Positions 34,554-42,927 of a DNA stretch of 64,000 nucleotides are shown in pieces (the stretch's first letter is position 1; every line of letters starts with the position of its first letter). The translations under genes and the position numbers were made by a program. Origin of the DNA: Paenibacillus vini (GTDB lineage: Bacteria > Bacillota > Bacilli > Paenibacillales > Paenibacillaceae); assembly GCF_018403325.1 (NCBI RefSeq), contig NZ_BOSL01000012.1, positions 1 through 64,000 of the forward strand, read 5' to 3'. The notes under the pieces were generated by a model, which saw only the letters and a list, made by a program, of their open reading frames with translations, searched no databases and was not told where the DNA came from.

Positions 34554-35606
34554 ATGCCTAAACTGCCAACCGGGCTCAAAACATTTGAGCCCTCTGATAC
34601 GGTCAGAAGAATCGCACAGAATGAAAATATTGAGGCAACCGACGCGTTGTTTCACGGCACGAATGGCCATCACCACACGGGAAAGGCAGGCGATGCGCCG
34701 CAGATCCGGAGCGAGGGGATCGCCGGAGGGGCGGTGACGACCGACAAGATCGCGGCGGTTGCCGTTACCGGAGACAAAGTGGCGCGCTATACGCTATGCC
34801 GCCGGCATTTGAAATCGGGCCGGATCAGCGGAAATATTGCCAAGTACAAACAGGTTACGGTGACGGCCGGACAGCTTAGCGGATTGCCGACCGTTCCGTA
34901 TTTTCAGAGCGGTCTGAACGATAATTTCTGGGCTCTTTACTCGGCCTACAATCCGTTTCCCCAGTCCATGACCGTGGCGCTGGGAGCGGAATATGCCGAT
35001 ATGGAAGGAGTCAGCTTTGAAAAAGGCTGGAACTCCGATCCCAAGGGCTTCTACGTGGATGTGAGCAGCGACAATGTGAATTGGCGCAGAGCCTATTCCT
35101 ATACGCGCAGTGGTTCCGAAGAATTCCCGAGATATCACCCGTTCGATCAGGCAATGAACGGGTCCTATGTCCGATTGACGGTTACGGCCCCAAACGATCA
35201 GACGGGAAATGCCATTATCGCCGGCTTCGGCGTTTACAGTAGAGCTTCGCAGGAGAGCAGCCCCGACTTTCGCTTGGAAAAAGGGCTGCTGCAATATCAT
35301 GACGGATCGGGGTGGAAAGGTGTGGGGATTAAAAGCGTACAGCGCGGAGCAACCAGTATCTCGTATTTCTATCCGAACGGAAACGGAACATTGATTCGAG
35401 ACGTGGCGATCACTGCGGTAAATCCGCAGAAAACATTTGTCAATATTACCACATCCGGGTTGTCCCACTGGTCCCAAGGCTCGCCCCTGATGGACGGATC
35501 GGTTTGCGCCAGACTCGTGGGAAATAACGTGGTAAGGTTTAATTTTATGGAGGGTTTCTATGAAGCCTATGCAGAGATTTCCTGGGAGGTGATCGAGTTT
35601 GCCTAA
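34554..35606 (+). CDS. tail fibre / receptor-binding protein
   Basis: A 350-residue protein after the baseplate genes. The N terminus has a histidine-glycine segment FHGTNGHHHTGKAGD and repeats of the TTDKIAAVAVTGDKV type seen in phage fibres. Residues about 110-225 look like a discoidin/F5-8C (CBM32-like) fold, with FYVDVSSDNVNWRRAYSY and SYVRLTVTAP followed by IAGFGVYS. The C-terminal 90 residues contain TSISYFYPNGNGTLIRDVAI. This should determine the target surface. No separate fibre-chaperone gene was found. GGGGGAG at 34542-34548 sets the start. Confidence 0.75.
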   Translation: MPKLPTGLKTFEPSDTVRRIAQNENIEATDALFHGTNGHHHTGKAGDAPQIRSEGIAGGAVTTDKIAAVAVTGDKVARYTLCRRHLKSGRISGNIAKYKQVTVTAGQLSGLPTVPYFQSGLNDNFWALYSAYNPFPQSMTVALGAEYADMEGVSFEKGWNSDPKGFYVDVSSDNVNWRRAYSYTRSGSEEFPRYHPFDQAMNGSYVRLTVTAPNDQTGNAIIAGFGVYSRASQESSPDFRLEKGLLQYHDGSGWKGVGIKSVQRGATSISYFYPNGNGTLIRDVAITAVNPQKTFVNITTSGLSHWSQGSPLMDGSVCARLVGNNVVRFNFMEGFYEAYAEISWEVIEFA

Positions 35607-36039
35607 TTACTATGCGCAAATTGATGAAGATGGCCGCGTTTTCACGCTCAGCGAGCTGGCCGGAGAGGTTAAGCACGATCACCTGATCCCGATCAGCGAG
35701 GAGCAATATCAGGACCGCAGGCTGATGCATACAAGGTATGTCGATGGCGATTTTCAAGGGTTGTTTGCCGTGATAGAGGCAGACAAACCGGCCATCAAGC
35801 CGGATGGCGAAGATGTGCTGACGGTTCAGGTTACCGTGACTGATTGGCAGGGGAAAGTGCAGAAAGCATACAATGAGGAGCTGGAAGTCGAACTGAACGG
35901 AATGCGGCAAAGCCTGAAATTGACGAAGGGTACGGCGGATATCACGATCAGCAGCAGCGAGCCGGGACAATTTGTGTTGAAGACTGCCGGCCTGGACCGG
36001 AATAGCGAGCTGAAGGTGGTGGTTACGGATGGCAACTAA
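35599..36039 (+). CDS. tail accessory protein with Ig-like end
   Basis: A 146-residue protein. The first 50 residues (YYAQIDEDGRVFTLSELAGE) resemble the small proteins that follow fibre genes in PBSX-type modules. Residues about 65-146 form a bacterial Ig-like pattern (TVQVTVTDWQGKVQ, then GTADITISSSEPGQFVLKTA). TTG start with GGGAGGTG upstream, overlapping the fibre gene by 8 bases. Function unknown; a fibre-tip or surface-binding role is a guess. Confidence 0.65.
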   Translation: MPNYYAQIDEDGRVFTLSELAGEVKHDHLIPISEEQYQDRRLMHTRYVDGDFQGLFAVIEADKPAIKPDGEDVLTVQVTVTDWQGKVQKAYNEELEVELNGMRQSLKLTKGTADITISSSEPGQFVLKTAGLDRNSELKVVVTDGN

Positions 36040-36265
36040 AAAGCCTGTGAACAAAACGCCTCATTTTCATATTCCGGCTGACCCGCTAAGGGTTAAATCG
36101 GAGGAGATCCGGGCACGAAGCCTGGACAGAAAAGAGCAAGGGCTTCGAGCCGCAAAGGGAGTACAGGAGAACGCGGTGACGCTGGAAACTCTCTATGGCA
36201 TGCTAACAGACGTGCTTGAGAGGCAAGAGATTCTGGAACAGTGGATACGTAAAAACGTAAAATGA
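36029..36265 (+). CDS. small coiled-coil protein ending the tail operon
   Basis: A 78-residue, highly charged protein. Residues about 40-75 (ENAVTLETLYGMLTDVLERQ, then EILEQWIRKN) should form a coiled coil. No membrane span, so it is not a holin. It overlaps the previous gene by 11 bases, so it belongs to the tail operon. No homologue recognised; its place is that of XkdX-like small proteins. Confidence 0.65.
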   Translation: MATKKPVNKTPHFHIPADPLRVKSEEIRARSLDRKEQGLRAAKGVQENAVTLETLYGMLTDVLERQEILEQWIRKNVK

Positions 36266-36284
36266 GCTCTCCGTAATGCTGCCT

Positions 36285-36302
36285 ATATGACAAGTGTCAT
36301 AT
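36285..36302. promoter_or_regulatory. candidate DesR-binding palindrome
   Basis: ATATGACA-AG-TGTCATAT is a perfect palindrome 46 bases before the desaturase frame. It resembles the TGTCAT/ATGACA site bound by phosphorylated DesR in B. subtilis. Confidence 0.6.
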
Positions 36303-36347
36303 GAAAATAATGATATTTGAGAGTACCCCTGATTTCTGATCTTTTAT

Positions 36348-37430
36348 ATGATCAATATAGAAGCTCAGAGAAAGTGGGAAATCATATTGATTAACACAGA
36401 TGCAAACAAGACGAAGCAGTTGCATAATGATGTTGCACCGTTTGCCAAATCTGATACGCGAATCAGTATTAACCAAATCATCAATACCATACTGCCGTTG
36501 TTACTCATTTGGGGAGCCGGCTATGCGGTATTGCCTTATTCACCATGGTACACCGTATTATGTAGCGTTATTGCATCAGGCTTCGTTGTGCGTACATTTA
36601 TTATTTTCCATGATTGTACACACGGGTCGTTCTTCAAGAGCAAAAGAGCCAATGATATTGTCGGAAATATTACAGGGATCCTGACTTCCTTCCCCTACGA
36701 AAAGTGGAAACGCGAGCATACGCTTCATCACGCAACAAGCTCGAACTTGGATAAGCGCGGGATCGGCGATATCGATATGCTGACTGTGGATGAGTATTTG
36801 GCCAAATCGAAGCTTGGTCGCCTAGGGTATCGTGTATACCGCAATCCGATAGTGATGTTTGGATTAGGCCCTCTATACATGGTGCTTGTATTAAATCGAT
36901 TTAACCGTAGTGGGGTACGTAAAAAGGAGCGGTTGAATACTTATTTTTCTAATATCATGTTGTTGGCTGTCTGTGCAGCACTCATTCTGGCATTTGGCTG
37001 GACTGCATTCTTACTTGTGCATGGTCTAACCTTATTGATCGCAGGGTCGATGGGGATTTGGTTATTCTATATTCAGCACACGTACGAGGATTCTTATTTT
37101 GAACATAATTCGAAGTGGGATTATGTCAAAGCTGCCGTTGAAGGCAGTTCTTACTATAAGCTGCCAAAATTACTGCAATGGGTAACGGGTAACATCGGCT
37201 TCCACCATGTTCACCATTTGGCGCCTCGCGTACCGAACTATAAGCTGGAGGATGCTCATGAGTCGATTCCGCCATTACAACAGGCAACCACGATCACGCT
37301 AAAGACGAGTTTAGAGTCGATTCGTTATAAGCTCTATGACCCTGAACGGCATAAATTCGTAACGTTTAAAGAGGCTGCAAAGTTAGAAGTGACGCGCAAT
37401 AAAGTGGTATTGACTAAAAAATACAGCTAG
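36348..37430 (+). CDS. des: acyl-lipid fatty acid desaturase (Delta5-type)
   Basis: A 360-residue membrane di-iron desaturase that inserts a double bond into phospholipid acyl chains to restore fluidity in the cold. Three histidine boxes are present: HDCTHGS, HTLHH and FHHVHH. Several hydrophobic spans. The frame begins at ATG 36348, which lacks a ribosome binding site; TTG 36387 (AAGTGGGAA upstream) is a good alternative, giving 347 residues. A DesR-type palindrome precedes it and desKR follows, as in B. subtilis. Confidence 0.92.
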   Translation: MINIEAQRKWEIILINTDANKTKQLHNDVAPFAKSDTRISINQIINTILPLLLIWGAGYAVLPYSPWYTVLCSVIASGFVVRTFIIFHDCTHGSFFKSKRANDIVGNITGILTSFPYEKWKREHTLHHATSSNLDKRGIGDIDMLTVDEYLAKSKLGRLGYRVYRNPIVMFGLGPLYMVLVLNRFNRSGVRKKERLNTYFSNIMLLAVCAALILAFGWTAFLLVHGLTLLIAGSMGIWLFYIQHTYEDSYFEHNSKWDYVKAAVEGSSYYKLPKLLQWVTGNIGFHHVHHLAPRVPNYKLEDAHESIPPLQQATTITLKTSLESIRYKLYDPERHKFVTFKEAAKLEVTRNKVVLTKKYS

Positions 37431-37439
37431 CTTATTGGA

Positions 37440-37474
37440 AGGGTGCCTCTACATAGGTAAGAGGTGCCCTTTTT
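37440..37474 (+). terminator. terminator-like hairpin between des and desK
   Basis: AGGGTGCCTCT near 37440-37450 pairs with GAGGTGCCCT at 37461-37470 (two G-U pairs), then TTTTT. It would make desKR expression partly independent of des. Confidence 0.75.
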
Positions 37475-37518
37475 GAGTTATAATGATTGAAAAAGCGAAC
37501 ATAAGAAGCGAGGCTGTT

Positions 37519-38649
37519 ATGCAAAAGTGGTACAGTATCATTCCTAAAAGTCCGATGTTAAGTATCTATCTGTGGATCATCGTCTGCATTATGCCCTTCT
37601 ACTTTATTATTCATATTATCCATTCGTTTTCATTGTGGCTCATTAGCGTAGCGGTATTATTGATTATCCTATATTTTTTAAGCTACTATTTTTCGTTCAG
37701 TGCACGGACGGGCCTGAAGTACATGTGGATCAGCCTCCAAATGGTGCTGAATATTCTAATGACGCTTTCGTTTGGTTATGCGTATTTTGTCCTCTTTACG
37801 GCGATTTTGATCGGTTTTAATTTCAAGAAGGCTGTTGGCTTTTATATCATGTATGGTTTGAATATTCTGTTTACAACGGTCACCATCGAAGTGGGGTATT
37901 TTTTCTTCCAGGATTTGTTTATATCCCAAACGCCTTTCATTATCGTTACTGCTCTAGGTGTAGTATTAGTGCCCTTTGCTCTATATTCCAAGTCGAAACG
38001 CGAGAATCTGGAGGGGGAGCTTGTAACGGCAAACGAGCGTATTTCCGAGCTGACGGTGCATGAGGAGCGCCAGCGTATTGCACGCGATTTGCATGATACG
38101 CTGGGTCAGAAGCTATCCATGATCGGATTGAAAAGTGATTTGGCGACACGCTTAGTAGAGAATAATCCGCAACAGGCCATCCAGGAAATCAGGGATATTC
38201 GTCAAACGGCAAGCATTGCTCTCAAAGAAGTTCGTGAGCTGGTGGCGGATATACGCGCGATCCATCTGGCGGATGAATTGGTTCGTGTCGAACAGATATT
38301 AAAGGCCGCGCAGATTAAATTCCGTTTAAACGGGGATACCAGTGAGATTCATATGCCGGTTTTTGCTGAAAATATCGTAAGTATGTGCTTGAAAGAAGCG
38401 GTAACCAATATCGTGAAGCATAGTCAGGCAACGATCTGTCGCATCAGTTTTTATCAAAGTGATGAAATGTTTAAGCTGACGATTCATGATAACGGAATCG
38501 GTTTTCCGAATGTCAAACGATTTGAAGGCGGCAACGGCTTGAAAGGAATCCAGGAACGAATTGATTTTATTAACGGTTCCTTTCATATGAAGACGGACAA
38601 AGGTACGACCATGATTATTTCTGTCCCGGTTACGATTACAAACCAATAA
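37519..38649 (+). CDS. desK: thermosensor histidine kinase DesK
   Basis: A 376-residue kinase. Five or more membrane spans (about 10-165) act as the membrane-thickness sensor; the HisKA_3 phosphoacceptor is HEERQRIARDLHDTLGQKLS, and the ATPase has KEAVTNIVKHSQAT (N box) and DNGIGFP with GGNGLKGIQER (G boxes). AGCGAGG just upstream supports ATG 37519; the frame from 37483 has no ribosome binding site. It senses low temperature and phosphorylates DesR. Confidence 0.92.
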   Translation: MQKWYSIIPKSPMLSIYLWIIVCIMPFYFIIHIIHSFSLWLISVAVLLIILYFLSYYFSFSARTGLKYMWISLQMVLNILMTLSFGYAYFVLFTAILIGFNFKKAVGFYIMYGLNILFTTVTIEVGYFFFQDLFISQTPFIIVTALGVVLVPFALYSKSKRENLEGELVTANERISELTVHEERQRIARDLHDTLGQKLSMIGLKSDLATRLVENNPQQAIQEIRDIRQTASIALKEVRELVADIRAIHLADELVRVEQILKAAQIKFRLNGDTSEIHMPVFAENIVSMCLKEAVTNIVKHSQATICRISFYQSDEMFKLTIHDNGIGFPNVKRFEGGNGLKGIQERIDFINGSFHMKTDKGTTMIISVPVTITNQ

Positions 38650-38663
38650 GGGGGGAAGACCAT

Positions 38664-39269
38664 ATGATTCGTATTGTGATAGCGGAAGATCAGGGGATGC
38701 TGCTCGGTGCCATGCAATCCTTGTTAAACATGGAGGAAGATTTTGAAGTAGTCGGCATTGCCAGAAACGGCGAGGAAGCCGTTAAGCTGGTGATTGAATT
38801 ACAGCCGGATATTTGCATTATGGATATCGAGATGCCGATCCAGACCGGTTTGGACGCCGCGGAGGCGCTTCTGGATAACGACTGCAAAATCATTATCTTA
38901 ACCACGTTTGCGCGTCCCGGTTATTTTGAGCGTGCGCGTAAAGCGGGGGTCCGCGGTTATTTACTGAAGGACAGTCCCATTGAGGAATTAATAGCTTCGA
39001 TTCGCATTATTATGGAAGGCCGCCGTATTTATGCTCCGGAGCTTGTGGATTTTGTCTATGAGGATGATAGCGAGAATCCGCTCACGAACCGCGAAATCCA
39101 GGTGTTGGAGCTTGTTGCCGAGGGCAAGAAGACAAAGGAGGTTGCGGAGGAGCTTTACCTCTCCCAGGGAACCGTACGCAACTATATATCAACGATCTTA
39201 GAAAAGCTGAAGGTGGGGAACCGGATCGAGGCTATTGCGCGATTTAAGGAAAAGGGGTGGAATAAGTAA
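38664..39269 (+). CDS. desR: response regulator DesR
   Basis: A 201-residue NarL-type regulator. Receiver with E8/D9 pocket (VIAEDQGM), phosphoacceptor Asp in CIMDIEMP, Lys in YLLKDSP; LuxR helix-turn-helix about 138-195 (LTNREIQVLELVAEGKKTKE, then SQGTVRNYISTILEKLKV). AAGGGGGG before the ATG. Phosphorylated DesR activates des in B. subtilis; the palindrome upstream of des is the expected target. Confidence 0.92.
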   Translation: MIRIVIAEDQGMLLGAMQSLLNMEEDFEVVGIARNGEEAVKLVIELQPDICIMDIEMPIQTGLDAAEALLDNDCKIIILTTFARPGYFERARKAGVRGYLLKDSPIEELIASIRIIMEGRRIYAPELVDFVYEDDSENPLTNREIQVLELVAEGKKTKEVAEELYLSQGTVRNYISTILEKLKVGNRIEAIARFKEKGWNK

Positions 39270-39386
39270 TCGAAATCACGGGGTCGGGGGTCATCCTCAT
39301 TCATAATAGGATTGTCGAATATTACTTTAAGGTTTCCGGTTCGCTCATAGTATAATATAGTGACCCCTATTAGAAGAGGTGAACAA

Positions 39387-40013
39387 ATGCTTGATGCAGA
39401 GCTCAGTATCATGGATTATTTTACGGAACAAAATATTCAGCTGTTTCTGGACAGGTTCAGATCGCTTGGGCCGCTGCCCGGAATTTTGCTCACGTTTATG
39501 AAATCTTTCGTCCCGCCGCTGCCTACGATCATTATTGTCGGGGCTAATGCAGCCATTTACGGTATGTGGCAGGGATTCTTATATTCCTGGATCGGTCTCG
39601 TAGCCGGAAGCCTGCTCACGTTTCTGCTTATTCGCAAAGCAGCCGGTTCCGCACTCATCCGGAGATGGGCCGAGAAGCCTAAAGTGCAGAAGGCGATGGT
39701 CTGGGCCCGGAAGAACGGGTTCAGCTTTGTATTCCTGCTCAGCATGCTCCCGGTCGGACCTTTCGTAGTCATCAACATGGCCGCGGGGCTGACGCGGATG
39801 CCGGTGAGAACCTTTGCGGCGGCGGTGGCTTTAGGCAAGGCGGTCATGGTCTTCTGCGTGTCCTACATCGGGACCCATTTGTCCGATTTTGTGGACCAGC
39901 CGGCCAAATTTCTCGGCGTCGCGCTGTTTATCGCAGCTTCGTTGTGGCTGAACCGGAAGCTGCAGGCTTATTTTACGTCGGTTGCCGTTGCAGCAGCCGA
40001 GCCGGCGGAATAA
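39387..40013 (+). CDS. VTT/DedA-like membrane protein (TVP38/TMEM64 family)
   Basis: A 208-residue membrane protein with four or five spans. The VTT-domain signatures are present: GPLPGILLTFMKSFVPPLPT near the N terminus, MWQGFLYSWIGLVAGSLLTF, and LLSMLPVGPFVVINMAAGLTRMP. The family is linked to phospholipid scrambling and envelope homeostasis. AGAGGTGAAC before ATG 39387 selects the start. A TATAAT at 39351-39356 is the likely -10. Confidence 0.85.
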   Translation: MLDAELSIMDYFTEQNIQLFLDRFRSLGPLPGILLTFMKSFVPPLPTIIIVGANAAIYGMWQGFLYSWIGLVAGSLLTFLLIRKAAGSALIRRWAEKPKVQKAMVWARKNGFSFVFLLSMLPVGPFVVINMAAGLTRMPVRTFAAAVALGKAVMVFCVSYIGTHLSDFVDQPAKFLGVALFIAASLWLNRKLQAYFTSVAVAAAEPAE

Positions 40014-40041
40014 AGCAGGCGTTGCTGGCGCTTGCCGGCTG

Positions 40042-41019
40042 TCACCGGTAAAGCGCCGAGATTGCCGCCGCTTCGGCGCCGATCAACTCCCGCAGCTCCT
40101 GCGGGTGCAGTGCTTCGGCTTCCCGGCCGCAGGCGAGCAAAATTTCACACGCTGAATCCAGCGTGTGAAACTCGATGCTTACGCGCATCCAGCCAGGCTG
40201 GCCATTCTCTGGCTCGGCGCTAAGCACCTTGGCGTAGCGCTCCCGCTTCAACCGGGCGAGCCTCCGCTCCGTGATGCGGATCTGTGCCGGGTACCGCGGC
40301 AGAGCGGATTTGAAATCCGCGGTCGATTGCTCCCAGTACCCGCTCAGTGAGAAGTCGTTCGGGCGCTGAAAGGACTCTTCCAGCACAGCGGCCTCCGTGA
40401 TCCGGGAGATGCGGAAAGTCTTCATCTCTCCGTTCTCCTCCGCCACCAGATACCAGACGTTTCGTTTGGCCACCAGGCCTAACGGGTGAACGGTCCGTCT
40501 GGAGATGGCACCGGCGTTGGCGGCATCGCTGTCCGATTTGCGGTAGGATATGTCCAGCTTGCGTTGTCCCCAGACCGCTTCCTGCACTATCTTTAACAGC
40601 GGAAAGCTTTCGCCCGATGTATGCCAGCCGGCTCCGTCGATATGAATGCGTTCCGAGAGCATTTCGGCATCCTGCCGGACAGGGGCAGGAGAGGAAGCGA
40701 GCAGCTTCTGGTACGCGGCTTCGAAACTCCGCTTCGGAATTCCTATCTCTCCCAGCAGATGACTGTAACTGGTCAAAAGCAGTGAGAGAATTTCTTCCTG
40801 ATTCATCCCCGTCAGACTTGTCCGGTAATTCTCCGCCAGCATCCATCCGCCAAGAGGACCGCGTTCCGCATACACCGGAATTCCGGCGGAGCTCAAAGCG
40901 TCCATATCCCTCACGATCGTCCTCTCCGAGACCTCCAGTTTTTCAGCAAGCTGGCGCGAGTTTAATTTGCCGCCGTTCTGCAGCAGCAGCAAAATGGACA
41001 GCAGCCGATCCGCTCTCAT
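40042..41019 (-). CDS. WYL-domain transcriptional regulator (HTH_11 type)
   Basis: A 325-residue regulator. Residues about 1-60 are a winged helix (RLLSILLLLQNGGKLNSRQL and EVSERTIVRDMDALSSAGIP), and the middle contains the WYL domain (VHPLGLVAKRNVWYLVAEEN). The C terminus is the WCX-like part. The ATG at 41019 is preferred because AAGGAAGG is properly spaced; two upstream Met codons are too close to it. It is divergent from a short-chain dehydrogenase, its probable target. Confidence 0.87.
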   Translation of the reverse strand: MRADRLLSILLLLQNGGKLNSRQLAEKLEVSERTIVRDMDALSSAGIPVYAERGPLGGWMLAENYRTSLTGMNQEEILSLLLTSYSHLLGEIGIPKRSFEAAYQKLLASSPAPVRQDAEMLSERIHIDGAGWHTSGESFPLLKIVQEAVWGQRKLDISYRKSDSDAANAGAISRRTVHPLGLVAKRNVWYLVAEENGEMKTFRISRITEAAVLEESFQRPNDFSLSGYWEQSTADFKSALPRYPAQIRITERRLARLKRERYAKVLSAEPENGQPGWMRVSIEFHTLDSACEILLACGREAEALHPQELRELIGAEAAAISALYR

Positions 41020-41149
41020 GTACATCCCTTCCTTCATCTTCTTTTCCTAGTTTGAATTGTATCATTTATATAAGACAATGGATGTCATATTTGACGGGTA
41101 AACTGAAAATGTCATTAGAAACAGAAGTTATCGGGAGGATGATCCATCT

Positions 41150-42043
41150 ATGGAAAACAAGACTTTGAAGCCATTGGCCGGGAAAATTGCCGTGGTAGCC
41201 GGAGCTACGCGGGGAGCGGGCCGCGGAATCGCCGTCATGCTGGGGGCGGCCGGGGCCACCGTTTATTGCACGGGACGCAGCGTCCGTGGCGGCGCCTCGG
41301 ACATCAATCGGTCCGAAACGATCGACGATACGGCGGAGATGGTTACTGCTCGCGGCGGAATCGGTATTCCGATCCGCTGTGACCATACGCAGGAAGAGGA
41401 AGTTAAGGCTTTGTTCGAGCGGATCGCCAAGGAACAAGAAGGACGCCTCGACCTCCTCGTCAATGATATTTGGGGCGGAGAGCAGTTGACGCATTGGGGT
41501 ACTCCGTTTTGGGAGCAGCCTTTAGGCGATGCGCTGCTCATGCAGGAGCGGGCGATCAAGACCCATTTGATCACGAGCTACTACGGGGCTCCCTTAATGA
41601 TCAAACGGGGAGAGGGACTGATCATAGAAGTTACTGACGGATCCACTTATAATTACCGGGGGAATTTGTACTACAGTCTCGCCAAAATTTCGCCGATCCA
41701 CTTGGCGGCGGCTATGGCGGAGGAGCTGCGCCCGCATCATATTACCGCCCTCGCGGTTACACCGGGATTCCTGCGGTCCGAACAAATGCTGGATCATTTT
41801 GGAGTGGGAGAAGATAACTGGCGGGATGCGGTTGCCCAGGAACCGCATTACATTGAATCGGAAACGCCTTACTTTGTCGGCCAGGGCGTAGCTGCCCTTG
41901 CCGGTGATCCTAATGTCCATGAAAAGTCCGGCCGTGCACTGACAAGCTGGGATTTGTCCGACGAGTACGGATTTAGCGATGTCGACGGCAGACAGCCGCA
42001 TTGGGGTAACTATGCGAAAAAGCAGGGGCTTCCAGTGAACTGA
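41150..42043 (+). CDS. short-chain dehydrogenase/reductase
   Basis: A 297-residue SDR enzyme. NAD(P)-binding motif GATRGAGRGIA, followed by the conserved Asn in LVNDIWGG, and catalytic YxxxK in YYSLAK. Substrate unknown. GGGAGGATG upstream of ATG 41150. The adjacent WYL regulator is divergent across 130 bases. Confidence 0.87.
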   Translation: MENKTLKPLAGKIAVVAGATRGAGRGIAVMLGAAGATVYCTGRSVRGGASDINRSETIDDTAEMVTARGGIGIPIRCDHTQEEEVKALFERIAKEQEGRLDLLVNDIWGGEQLTHWGTPFWEQPLGDALLMQERAIKTHLITSYYGAPLMIKRGEGLIIEVTDGSTYNYRGNLYYSLAKISPIHLAAAMAEELRPHHITALAVTPGFLRSEQMLDHFGVGEDNWRDAVAQEPHYIESETPYFVGQGVAALAGDPNVHEKSGRALTSWDLSDEYGFSDVDGRQPHWGNYAKKQGLPVN

Positions 42044-42063
42044 ATTAAATGTTAAATAACAAT

Positions 42064-42098
42064 AGCCCCTGACCGGTCCATTAACCGTCAGGGGCTTT
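42064..42098. terminator. terminator after the SDR gene
   Basis: AGCCCCTGAC at 42064-42073 is a perfect complement of GTCAGGGGCT at 42087-42096, followed by TT. The T run is short. Confidence 0.75.
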
Positions 42099-42170
42099 CA
42101 TTTGAAGTGATTCTAAATTAAGCTTTGTTCCAACATCTTGGGGGGCGACCTCAAACACGACTACGAGCCT

Positions 42171-42605
42171 CTAGAACCGGCTCCCATTTTGCACTTGGCC
42201 CGCATTCCGTTCGAAGGCCACGATCCAGTCTCCCTGGACTGCGGCGTATCCGACGTCTCCCTCGGCGACAAGGCCGTACAGATTTTTTACGTCCAGATAT
42301 TCCTGCCGCTGCCCGTTATCGAATTCCAGCGTGATGTAATAATAGGTGCTCGAAGAGTTATGCATGGAATCATTCATATTGTGCGAGTGATGTCTTACGT
42401 CCATTCGTTTAGATACGATGCGGGCGTAACGTGAATCTTTTGGTGAGCTGGCGTTCTTCACATATTTTGCGCCGCTGCTAATAAATCCGATAATGACGAT
42501 AACAAACACGATCACGATCAAGATGAGAACCAGCGTAAACATAAAATTAAAACCAGAACTAGCGCTCCCGCCGCCAAACGGAAAAGGGTCAGGTCCGAAG
42601 TTCAT
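42171..42605 (-). CDS. DUF2500-type membrane-anchored protein
   Basis: A 144-residue protein with a Gly/Phe-rich N terminus, one membrane span (about 22-45; MFTLVLILIVIVFVIVIIGF) and a beta-rich C-terminal domain with YARIVSKRMDVRHH, YYYITLEFDNGQRQEYLDV and LYGLVAEGDVGYAAVQGDWI. This matches the DUF2500 pattern; the function is unknown. AAAGGAGGCC on the minus strand selects ATG 42605. Confidence 0.8.
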   Translation of the reverse strand: MNFGPDPFPFGGGSASSGFNFMFTLVLILIVIVFVIVIIGFISSGAKYVKNASSPKDSRYARIVSKRMDVRHHSHNMNDSMHNSSSTYYYITLEFDNGQRQEYLDVKNLYGLVAEGDVGYAAVQGDWIVAFERNAGQVQNGSRF

Positions 42606-42629
42606 TTCCGAGGCCTCCTTTAATAAGTT

Positions 42630-42795
42630 GTTCAAAAAGTCATCTTTCCATGACGAAGCAGATCATGATGAGGGTTCGACGTCGAATCTTGAATTCAGCC
42701 GGGCCTTCCGTTGCTCACGTACCCCATGTACGCTCCGCTACTCAGTCCCTATCTTCATCCAACCTTCTCGGTCCTGAAAACCTTACTTTTTGAAC
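42630..42795. repeat. 166-bp MITE-like repeat with 11-bp terminal inverted repeats
   Basis: GTTCAAAAAGT at 42630-42640 is a perfect inverted copy of ACTTTTTGAAC at 42785-42795. The interior (42667-42780) carries GACGTCGAATCTTGAATTC, ACGTACCCCATGTACGC and CTTCTCGGTCCTGAAAACC. I recall very similar sequence repeated in many Paenibacillus genomes, but no search was run. No transposase is encoded. It occupies the gap between the DUF2500-type gene and the regulator; bases 42796-42927 hold nothing else I recognise. Confidence 0.7.
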
Positions 42796-42927
42796 TCGCA
42801 CTTTATGTACGTTCAGGACACCACAATTTCGAACTTGCGTCCTTTCCTTATATTTACGCCTCGGCGGAGACATTTGTTTCATTAAGTTTTGATTTAAAAG
42901 CGAAGGAAGGCTTTGTTTCTTCTAAAC

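Noticed and set aside
25193-36347. Prophage attachment sites or integrase around the tail cluster
   Set aside because: No integrase gene and no direct repeat at the cluster ends was seen by eye.
36348-36386. Firm choice of ATG 36348 as desaturase start
   Set aside because: No ribosome binding site precedes it; TTG 36387 has one, so the start was left open.
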